From Odontocerum albicorne (Eukaryota; Arthropoda; Insecta; Trichoptera; Odontoceridae), in NCBI GenBank assembly GCA_949825065.1, contig OX463859.1, positions 23,143,847 to 23,207,846 of the forward strand: a stretch of DNA of 64,000 nucleotides, read 5' to 3'. Position 1 is the first letter of the stretch, and each line of letters opens with the position of its first letter. The notes below the pieces were generated by a model, which saw only the letters and a program-made list of their open reading frames with translations, made no database searches and had not been told where the DNA came from. This document shows, one piece after another, positions 35,401-47,400 of the stretch. The position numbers and the translations under genes were made by a program.

Positions 35401-38400
35401 TTCTTTGCTTATCTACTGGTATTCTTCTTTATAGGCTAACTGAAAATTCAGTAAGGCTTTCTTGTTTATAGCATTAGTATTATATGCACTAGATACTGAA
35501 GTTGAGATAATTTCATGTTCGAGGTAAACAATCTTTTTTTTATTTAATCTGGTGAGTATATTGCCATGAGGTAATCTCTTCCAACCAACCAGAAATATGT
35601 TTAAATTGGCCCTAAATGAAAACCAGAATTGAATCTTTTTTAGAAAACCTGGGCTCCAGCGGAAACCAAACCCGCAACCGCTGGATCGGCCAACAAGCGT
35701 CTCGCTACGGATTACCAACCTTCATGGTCTAGATGGCAATATGCCTGTCTTCTAGCCCGGGGGTTACAAGTTCAATTTATATTGTAAACCAATATATTTC
35801 AAAAACCTGAAGACCAATGAAAGTATGGTTATATTAAGTGAATGACATTTTGAATTAAAAAAAGTGTATGGATGTGGAAGAGGTGAAATATGTGTGTCAA
35901 AGCTGGAAAATCTAGCGCTGTATTATCTGCCTATTCCAGCAGAAAAATGACGTGATTGTTTGTATAAACTCGTAGGATTGGTTTTTCTTTCCAGCTTTTT
36001 GATTACATTTTTGTTGTATCCAGTAAAGTCTAATGGGCTTATAGTATTCCAATATCTTTCAACCTACAAGAAAGATATTTAAGAGAACCCTTTCTATAAA
36101 AATATGGGTTCCAACGCGAATCGAACGAGCAGCCCCTGGGCTGGGAGACAAACGTCTTATCAACTACATAACGGGGATGTGATCTTTCTGGTGGTTTGGA
36201 AGATATTGCCACATGGCAAATAAACCCGCCACGTTTACTTTGTACAAAAAAAAGTGTAGAACAATAAATAATACAATTAGTTTTTTTTTATAATATTTAT
36301 TTTATTTTAATTACCTACAAAAAACATTCTTGTAAGGAGTAAATGTGTATGTAAAGTTTGAGAAAAGCTGTTAGGATGAAAGTGGCCGTGTGTGGTTCTA
36401 GAGTGGGTCACGGTAGAAAGTCGGGCCCGGCCCACTCCCGGCTTCTCCGCTTCACATCCTACTCCGTGTCCGGCTGGCGGGTCTTCTGCGCTCTTTACAG
36501 CGGCCATCAGCATCATCGTCACCATATTGCTCAACATCACCACATCACTATATCTGCCCCTGTAAACGTCAATCATATTTATGTATTCGCCAATTTATAT
36601 TTAACCTGAAAAAGTACGGCAGTAAAACGTCACAAAGATTTATTTATTAAATGTGACAAATAGACGCAAAATTCAAAGATCGACTCTATTTTATAATATT
36701 TTATTATACTTTTTGGCCTTCAATATTCAGCGTCTTTCTGATTCAACTTTTCCGGTTAACCTCTGATTTTTTTTTCAAGTCCATGCAATGAAAATCTAGA
36801 ATCAGCTACCAACTAATCAATTACTTAATCAAAATGTTAGAGAAATGGGTGGCGTGTGCAGGTTTAGGAAGTAATTGAACAAAATACTTTTTGAATGGTT
36901 TTATACAAATTTATAATGCTACAGGGCAAACGTACACTACACTCCAGCGAACCGTGTGTATTACTACGAGTATCATACATCGGGAGATCTACACAGGTTT
37001 TATTGTAGTTCGTCTTCCCTTGGTAAGTTTTCTGCGAATGTAGTACATTACCAAGTATGTTTTTTTTCTAAACATATGCAAATATGGGGAAGTCTGTGTT
37101 AATCTAATAGTCGCACCAACCACCTTCCTATCTTTACAGCTATTGTTCTTTTATATTTTCAATTAGTCAATTATAGTGGATTCGAATCCAAAGTATAATA
37201 GTGGGTTTGTTGGAGTGCTCTTGAGTTTGCTCTCTAAATGGTAGCATGAAATTTTTATTTTTAATTATTATTAGTTAACTAATGTAAGACTTGCTTCGTC
37301 ATTGCTATATTTGAAAAAACGATTTAAAAAATCTTTATATCAAGAATTAACGATATAATAGGTCCCCACATACGAAACCGACGTTTTGCCGTACTGGCAA
37401 CTTTGATCTCAAATATCTTCTCTTTGGTTAGGAATTTCAAATTCAAATTTATACAGCTATTTACTCAAGTATTTGTGATTCGAAAATTATAATTCATTTG
37501 TTTTTTCCTCAATTGTTTTTATTCTTTGCGTCACTCAGTTTACAAAATGGAAAACTTGAAATATCGCGTTATTTACGAGTACGAGTTCCACCGTGGCACC
37601 AGTGCTGCAGAAACGGCTCGAAGGATTAATGATGTGTATGGCGACGGTGCCGCAAAAGAAAACACAGTGCGTTTTTGGTTCCAACGTTTTCGTTCTGGAA
37701 ATTTCGACCTGCAGAACAAGCCCCGTGGAGAAAGTTGATAATGAAGAATTGAAGGCTATTGTGGAAGCGGATCCATCGCAAACCACGTCCGAGTTAGCTG
37801 CAGGCTGCGTTGTTAGTGATAAAACTGTTTTAATCCACTTGAAGCAAATTGGGAAGGTGAAAAAGCTTGAAAGGTGGGTACCTCACGAATTGAGTGAAGC
37901 AAATCAACAAACGCGCGTTGACTTCTGCGTTGCATTACTCAACCGGCACAATAATGAAGGGATTTTGAATCGAATCATTATCTGTGATGAAAAGTGGATC
38001 CTGTATGATAATCGGAAGCGCTCATCGCAATGGCTGGACCCTGCCGAACCAGCCAAACCATGCCCCAAGCGAAAATTGACTCCAAAAAAGTTACTTGTGA
38101 GCGTTTGGTGGACTAGTGCTGGTGTCGTTCACTACAGCTTTCTTAAATCTGGCCAGACGATTACGGCAGATGTCTATTGTCAGCGACTCCAAACCATGAT
38201 GGAAAAGCTAGCTGCTAAACAACCGAGGCTGGTTAATCGCTCTAGGCCACTGCTGCTTCATGATAACGCTAGACCACACACTGCACAACAGACGGCTACC
38301 AAATTAGAAGAGCTTCAATTGGAATGTCTAAGACATCCACCGTACTCTCCGGACCTTGCCCCGACAGATTACTATTTTTTTCGAAATTTGGATAACTTCT

Positions 38401-41400
38401 TGCAAGGGAAAAAATTCAACTCCGATGGGGCAGTCCAAACCGACTTCAAAGATTTTATTGATTCCCGTCCGAATGGTTTTTTTAGTAAGGGGATTGATGA
38501 ACTACCTATGAGATGGCAAAAGTGCATAGATAGCAATGGTACATACTTTGATTAAATAAATATATTATATTAAAAAAAAATCAACTTTATGTTCCTCCCA
38601 AACAAAACGCCAATTTCACATGTAAGGACCCAATATGGTAAGCTCAAGTAAATAATATTTTTAAGGAAGGAATAACAAGAACAGAAATTGTGGAAGCCAA
38701 ATGAGAAAATGTATGAATATGGAAGAGAAAAAATATTTATGACGAGATAGGAATATTCTGATACTGTGCTATCTCGGCCTACCTCAGTAGGGAAACGACA
38801 TAATGGTATTTGTTTATGTAATGATACACGTGTCACAGTCAATTTCCCGTACTTCTCCAACATTCCTTCCTTCAATTGAGGATATCTCACTTTTAATGTT
38901 GATATTTGTATTGTTTGTTCAACTAAATAATTTGAATATTTGTTGTGAATATGAATATTATTTTATTTCATTGTTCTGGTTGGTTGAAAGTTAGAACTGC
39001 CTGACAATGAGTTCGCTAGATTATTATTAAAAATGTGTAAAATAAATAAATTAAAATAGTCAATCTCACAATCAATTAATGCCATCCCCACCTACGCTGT
39101 TATGGGGATCAAAATAAGACCCCATCTAGCGCAATTTATACTAGAAGATAAAAATATTCTTTATATTTTATAATCACGGCGTTACGTAACGATAAAGAAG
39201 GAACTGTCCTTAAGGACTCCTCCGATGGTAACAGACTTACGTGTTAAATTAATCGGAGTGACGACGGGCTTAAGGTCCAATGTTACAAAATAAAGAAAAT
39301 GATTCACAGCGCAGTAATTATACTTACGAATATAAAGCAGCCTAAGTATTGAAGTTCAGCTTAGCAAATTAATAAATTATTAAAGCAGACAGACACACCA
39401 TTAATAGGAACGTTTATATGTAAGTTCACTTAGTCTCGACTCTCGAGAGGGAAAAGTGAAAACCCTTTCTAATGGGAGAGTATGCATGACAAAGTGTATT
39501 GAAGTGGCAAAAACGAAAGATGTGTGCCAGCATAGAATGAAATGGAGATCAGTTCTCTCTGTCTACCCCAATAGAGATATGGCGTGATGATAACTATGAT
39601 TATATTATTCATAAATTATATGGAACTCAATATATAGTGTCAACACAAATAATTTGAGACTCTGTTTCATCCTTTTTTGTTACCAATGAGGTTCCTCCGC
39701 TGTTCTATCCAGTTAAGGTGTTATCCAGTTATATGACAATTCTTTAAGGAACTGAGAGCAAACAGCAGTGGATAGAGATGATACTGCAACTAGTTATCAG
39801 AAAGACGACACAGACAAGATACAAGAACTGAAGCTCCTTGCCCTTTATGTAACAAGCCTATCACAAATTGGCTTACATACTCATCTCCAGTGGCACTAAC
39901 GTACTCTAATCGCCCAATTGTGTTGTGCCTTATATTATACTCGTCATGGGCTATAGGCATTCAATTCTATAGAGCACTGATGTCCTCGATAATTCCGAAT
40001 ATTGAATTACGCTTTAGTCGTATACAGTACAAACTGGTCTTATTATCGTGTGGCAATCTTTTTCAACTAACCAGAGAGGCGCTTAAAACCAGACTGAAAT
40101 CCTTTTAAAAAAAAATTGAGTTCCAACGGGAATCGAACCCGCAACCACCTGGCTGGAACACAGGCGTGTTACCACAGACATCGGAATTATCTTATATTTT
40201 GAAAAATATTGAGGAAAATAAACAATTATTTAATATTGAATTCCGCTGTAACAAAATAAGACACAGTCATACATTTTTTCTCCCGTCCCGCCAGCATCCG
40301 GTAGAACACTTTCTCATCTCGTTTCCCCCAGTCCTCTCGGCCTACTCGCCCACCTTCTCACCTGCTGCTATTTATCACTACTGTGTCGTGTGCGTGTAGC
40401 CCACTATAGCACGTTGACCATGACTTTGAAAAATGTAGAAATGTACGTATTTCGCTGGTTCAATAACGCTTTTCTAAAATACGTTGATAAGGAAAACTTT
40501 TAAACAAATTCAAGAACTTTTGTAGCGCTTGTTTGTAACGTAAATGCTAAATGTACAAAATATAACTTAGTTAAAAAAATATGAAGGGGAAATATGAAAA
40601 ATATAAATAGGGAGTTCATTAAAAATTACGAAGGGCGATATCTTGGTTCGATATTGTAAAATTCCTTAGATACAATACATTAATAGAACGTGATAAACCA
40701 TTCATACATATATTCACGCTGCTTCCTTGCTGGGGAAGAGAAAAGATGATAAAACGTCGTACGTTTCTATCTCAACACATCTATTTCGCTTCTTTAACAT
40801 CCATTTTCATTCTCATACAGCTTCTATGATTTATCTAATGTTTCCTTCTTTCAATCTATTATTCAATTGATCCAACCATGCTTTCCTTGGTCTTTGTAAT
40901 CTCACACTTTCCACTCACATTTGTTTTGTTTGTCTTTCTTCAATCATTCGTTACACACGCCCCAACCATCTCAGAATGATTTTTTTAATATTCAATCAAC
41001 TTATCAGTCGTGATTCACATTTATCCATATTCATACAATATCATCAGTACACACATTTCTACAGCATTCACTCGGTCTTTTCCACGTTCATGTACCTACA
41101 CTCCAATTCATATTAATAATATGGTTTAAGCGGTCCTCATCGAAGTCCACTGGTCGTCCGGAACGCTCCATGTCTTTCAGGTCGAAATTACCGTCTTTGA
41201 AACGCAAAAACCATCGACGAGCTGTCCTTAAATTCATAGCATCTTCACCGTACACTCGCAAATATCGCGAGCAGCTTTATTCCCTCGATTGAACGCGAAC
41301 AGAAGGAGGTGTCTAAAATGCTCACTTTCGTCTATTTTGCATTATATTTTGAAGGCTTGTAATCAAATAAAATAATAAATGTAACATAAAAGCAAACACA

Positions 41401-44400
41401 ATATGTTGTAGAGCAGAAAAAAATCTTTCTAATGACGTATAACCTTAACCATTTTGTTTTACTTTTAGTGCTCATTTTAAAATTTGGAAATAAACGGACA
41501 CAACTTATGTTAATACCTAATAATTTGTTTTATTACTGACACTGTTTATTCCACTTTTTGTTACGGTATGGTTTGTTACAAAAAGTGGAAAAACAGTGTT
41601 TGATAAAACAAACTACAACATCTATCAATTTAATATATTGTTCAATAAACCTTCGAGTTTAAAACCACATAAACACCTTCGTGGTCTAGTTGGTAAATCG
41701 TTCCAGCCTGAAGTTCCGTGTTCATTTCCTGACGTTACCCAGATCTGTCCACAAAGCGTCCTAGTCTGATTTTTAGTTATAGCTTATTTAATTATTATTC
41801 TGGTTGGTTGGAAAAAATAAGCACTTGGTAATAAACCCATCAGTTTGTAAAGCATACAACGAATGTAATACAATACAATTGTATGCTCTCCTAGAGTTAA
41901 TAACGAACTCAAACACGAACTGTGAGCAGAATAAATCCCTTTTTCGGATTATTATAGCATCTAACCCTTTACTTATATAAAAGATAAGGGTTGAATTTAT
42001 TAACAACTGTACTATCGGCTCTACAATATTGCAATGTACGCATTTTTATTTCCTAGTCAACTTGAAAAATGTTGTTGACCGTGAAAGATAATTTCTATGT
42101 GACAATCCCTTCGAGGCATCTAAAAAGGTGTAAATATGACCTTAATTGAAAAGTAGACGGAAACTTTTTATTAAAGGTATCAAAGAAATCTCCGTGGCCT
42201 AGTTGTAAAGATGCTTGTCTCCCAGCCCGGAGAATGCGGGTTTGATTTCCGTTAGAACCTATTTTTTTTCAGAGGCTGGAAGAGATTGCCATATGGCAAT
42301 AATACAGCAGATTGTACAAATACAACACAACAAAAATTAAACCCGTAACTCACTGGTTGAAATACAGGCATTTTACCAAGTAATAAACGAAAATCATCAA
42401 ACGTTTATTAACTTAAAATTAAAATGTTTTATCAGTCAGAAAAGTGCACAGTTTATAAATGATTTTTGAAATTAAAAATACTTTGAAAACGTACTTGTGA
42501 TAGCAATATATTATTTTGAATATAGATATAGCGCCGGCCTAGGTCCCACCCAAAACGTTTGCATTTTGTGACCACGTACGCACCCATCTCTTAACACGTG
42601 GAGCGACCCATATAACTACTCGTACTTCAGTGACCTACATAAAACATAATACTTACTAGATACAGAGTATGAGCCTGCCTATTATCTCTTCCCCAGATGT
42701 TCCCCGCCCAGTAAACCGAGAAACCTCATCTCGTTATTATAAATGAATTATTTGTCTATTCATTTGTATTATCCACTTAATAAATTATATTTAATTCTGA
42801 CGATTTTGCCTGAACCGAACATTTTTAAAATTCTCACTATAGAATTTTATACGTCACGTATTTTTTCTTAATCATTTCGTCATTAGTGTCGGCGACCGTA
42901 GTCTAACGGTTAGCATTCATGCTAAGCAAACGAGTGCCCTAGGTTCGATTCATGGCGGATTCACTTACAACTTAGTTTAACACGTAGACCGTTTTACATC
43001 TGAATTTCAGTTTTTCTGTTACTTATCATGAACTCTTGTTGTGCTTTTAAGCAACACCTAAAGAACGCTACATAAAAAATTGCCTAACAAAAAGCTGCAG
43101 TAATCTTGGAAGTTTGATCGTCAACTTTAAATTTGGTCTATCAATACTTTGTGCATATGTGCATGCAACAGCTTGCACACTGAACCAATACACATAAGCA
43201 TATTTCACCTATAACATAAAATGCATGAAAATAATTCTAAATTACGAGGGTGTCTATCGTATCGTATTCTCCTGGCCTCTGGATCTCACGAAATAATAAT
43301 TATATTGTAATACACTTTCGTTGTATACTATACAACCTAGCGGGTTTATTACCATGCGGCAATCTCTTCCAACCAACCAAAAAATATGTTAAAGTGGTCT
43401 TAAATGAAAACTAGACAGGACTCATTTAAAAAAAATCTGGGTTCCAGTAAGTTGAACCTCCGTATTGGGAGAGAGGCATTTTACTAGGTCGAGTAGGTCA
43501 TCTTATAAATGCACAAATATATAATCAAAACAATACTCCTGGTTAGCCTACATATCTACGAGTATAAGGAATAAAATAACATGATCAAATCACGCTCTAA
43601 GTAACCTACTCGCACTAATGGAGTGTTATTGTGCCAGTATAGCGCGCCAGGGTTTTGGTTTCAATTCGCGATGGTGGCAATAGTAAAAATGCTCCTAACT
43701 TCAAGTTCTCAGTTTAAAACAAATATGGTTGTTTTTCTGATTATTTTAAAGATATTTCCACATTATTTTACGTTCATATTGTATACTTAAATTTTGTACT
43801 AAAAGATTGTTACTATTTTACAAATATCATTTACAAATAACACTAAATTACTCAACTTATAATAATCATTAAATGATGGCGGCGTTTGGAGAATATACTT
43901 TACTCAAGATAACTTTAACAAGGGAATAGAATCTACTGTTATTAAAATATTCGTCGTCGTTGCTAGGCCTCGTAGTCGAGGATCCCCTCGCCATTCCAAC
44001 GTCGTTGCTGGGCCTCATAGTCGAGGATCCCCTCGCCATTCCAACGTCGTTGCTGGGCCTCGTAGTCGAGGATCCCCTCGCCATTAGAATATCAATTCAA
44101 TAGGGAAACCAAACTGTGCCGTGGAGTTTGTTAATTGAGTGAGCCGTTGCATACGAGCAAACTCACCGGACGCTGTACTGGATCCGATGGCACAAGCCTG
44201 AAGTGAGATGATCGTAGCACACCGGCATGTTTTTTTCCCATTTATTTCAAAGAATAGATATGACCGAAATCATGGGTATCCTTATACCCCTGAATACTAG
44301 GCGGAAAAAATACCAATGTCATTCAAGGGGAGTAGCACAGCGCGGGGTTCGAACCGACGACCTTCCGCACGGAAGTCCAGTGTGTTACCGCGCGGCCATG

Positions 44401-47400
44401 CACTTCAACAAGATTAAGTCGTACAAAAAATAAAATTAATAGATGGAATAAATTAAATAAGGATGGGACAGTGGTGGCGGTTAGATTAGTTTTTTTTGTG
44501 TTCATTCGTGTAACACTTTATTATTTAAAATAGTTTTTTTTCTTTGACTGTTGGGTTCGACTTCGATCAAATATAATAGGACCCCACCCAACGTGCTCGT
44601 TTTGAGGTCAATACGTTTGTTAAGTATCCCAATTCGTGTTGAGAAAAATAACAAATTATACGAATTTAAAAAGTGTTGAATTTTATTTTCGTTTTAATTT
44701 AACAAGAGAAATAAAACAGTTCAAAAATGCTGTCCTTAAAAATAAAAAATGTAGTGTTTATGGTATATCGAAGTCAATTTTATTTAATAAAGACGCTCAA
44801 AATTTAAGCAAAATTTATAGCGCAAGAGTTTTTTAGAGGAACTAAAAATTTCTTTTAATAAAGATTGCACCAATTTCATTTGAAAATTGAAGGATTTTTT
44901 TTTCAAAACTACTAAAATTTTGTTTTAATAGGATACACTAGATAAAAGTAAAAATTAAAGCGAAGAATTTTTTTTCAAAGCAAAGAAAAAAATATTTTAA
45001 TAAAGACGCACAGAATTTAAGTAAAAATTAAAGCGAATTATTTTTTGCAAAAACTATAAATATAATTTGTTTTATTAAATGTAGGCAAGAAATACACATT
45101 AATCATTGGATTATTTATTGATTAAACCTACAACCTCCGTGGCCTACTTGGTAAGACGTTTGTCTTCCGACCCAGGGGCTAGATTTCCGTCGGTACCCAA
45201 TTATATTGAGAGTTCCAGACTGGTTTTCGCTTATCATACATTTTTCTTAAATACATTTCTAGTTTATTGAAAGAGATAAACACTTCAATTAACACGACAA
45301 TTGACCCCTAGCTTTGATAGATCGAAATGTAGTAAAAAAACGTAATTAAATATCAAATCCTTAAACTTTATCGATTTTGTTTCATTGAATACCAATTATA
45401 TGTAATAGGTCAATGAAAACTTACTAAATAGTAGAAAAATAGTAAAAATGATTTACATAAAATGCTATATTTTCAGTGCATTTGAAAGTTTGGTATAAAG
45501 ATAAAATATTATTCAAGAAGTACGTTATGTTAAAAAAATTAAGGATTATTTTGAAATCGCAAAATTATAATTTTCTCAAATAAATCGGACGTAACCACTT
45601 TTGTTCAAAGTATTCACATTCAGAAACAAAATGACGTATGCGTCAGCGCGCACTTGAACCAATGAAGGCATCCGGTCAATGTCAACGCTCTCCACAATCA
45701 AATTCAAATTAAGAACGCGAGCCTTTCCGGTTCTGAGTTTGAAATTCTTCGAGTGGAAACCCCCCGCCTTGACTTTCGAACACCTTTAAAACCTAAATTT
45801 TTAACAACAAACACCATATAAAATACATAACAACATAAAAATGTTGCTAATCATTCCATAATAAAAAAGTTAAATTGTTAATATTGAGATAATCCTTTTG
45901 GGGAAAAACCTTTTTGCTTCGCTTTCAAATGTGACTCTGAAGATTAGATGATACAGCCGTTCACCTTGTTCTACATAACAGGTGTATAAGAGAAAACACA
46001 ATACCGTTAAAGAGTCAGTCGCCTCCTACCAAAGGAGTGAGCAACAGCGGAGCGTTACGATGTTTTTTGTTGAAATTTTCTTTAATAACATCGATGTCTT
46101 CTTATTTTCTTTTTGAAAAACTTTCTTTAAAAAGTCTATAAACGTACATATTTTTTATTTCTATAAACGTTGTACTTTATTTTATTCTGCTGTTGATTTC
46201 ACGTAATTTTAACAATTTTCTTACATTATATATTAACTTTCTTTATCTGAGTAACATTTTGAAGAATACTGTAAGGAAAGAAAATTTTGTTTTTATGAAA
46301 ATAAAAAAATAATTATTCAGTAACAATTTTTTGTACCAAATCTTTCTTAGCAAGTGATTTAACACATACATACTCGTACAATCACACTGCTTCCTTGTTA
46401 TGGTAGGCAAAGAGGACATAGCTCTAGATTTCCATATCGCACAGACACTCACCTTTTGTATTCTCTATATCCATACGTCTTCTCATACAACTCCTTTTTT
46501 TCAAAACAAAAAATTCTTTATCTAATCATACATTCCTTAGTCTTTCTCTACCACGTCTTTCAATCACATTTGCACTGCATATTTATTTTGTTACAATATT
46601 CTTCATATGCTCAATTAATCTCAGAGTGATGTTCTTCATCTTACTCAACATATCAATCTAAATATCACGTTCATCCCATATTACTTCATTTCGTATTCTT
46701 TCCTACATTATCACCTCATGTATTCTTTGTAAGTAATTAAATATTGAGTCAAAAATAAAAAATCGTAATTTTGTAAACGTTTTAATTTTAATATACGTGT
46801 ACATGCAAATTCTTTCGTTTCTCTAAATCAATCACTTATCATCATTATTACATTCCTTAACATCGTTTGGGTCGGGTTCGCAACCTCACCAGTGTAGTAT
46901 TTCACTTAGCTGAATCTCTGTAACAATATCTATCCACATCAGCTACAGCATTTCCTCTTACAACTACTCCATCTGCTTTCTACAATTATTTGTGTTATAT
47001 TTTTTTTGCGATATATGAAATACACTTTATTGTCGTTTATTTTATTAATAAATAATATTAGGAAAAATTTATAGTAGCCGAATGTGAAAGAATTAACAAT
47101 AAGAATTGTTTTAAAGTTATCATTAGAATTGAGCCCAAAACCTTTAGATCGAAGACAAGTGATTAACGTCTGCACTTTTGTCATATTTCTTTTGAAATTG
47201 AACTTTCTCTCTTTCCCAATCATGTCCTCACGATTAAAGAACGTGATTTATAAAATGTCTAATTTATTCTACTCATCGTGGTTTATCATATATTTTCATC
47301 GCAGTGGATAATCGCTCTCTACTTCATAGTACATTCTCTATATCTAAAATCCTATAAACATCATTTTAAAAGTGTCATCAAAATGCCTTAATCCAGATTG

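Noticed and set aside
37535..37786. 83-codon minus-strand frame
   Set aside because: Shadow of the mariner transposase on the plus strand.
42893..42965. Genuine tRNA gene
   Set aside because: A and B boxes are present, but acceptor and anticodon arms do not pair properly, and a decayed relative at 51785 shows it is a dispersed repeat.
43625..43690. Another tRNA-derived SINE (GGTTTCAATTCGCGATGG)
   Set aside because: Only a loose B-box-like word is present; no A box or body of a known family was found.
44323..44505. Minus-strand frame with VTHWTSVRKVVGSNPAL
   Set aside because: It is the tRNA-like head of the minisatellite SINE read as protein.
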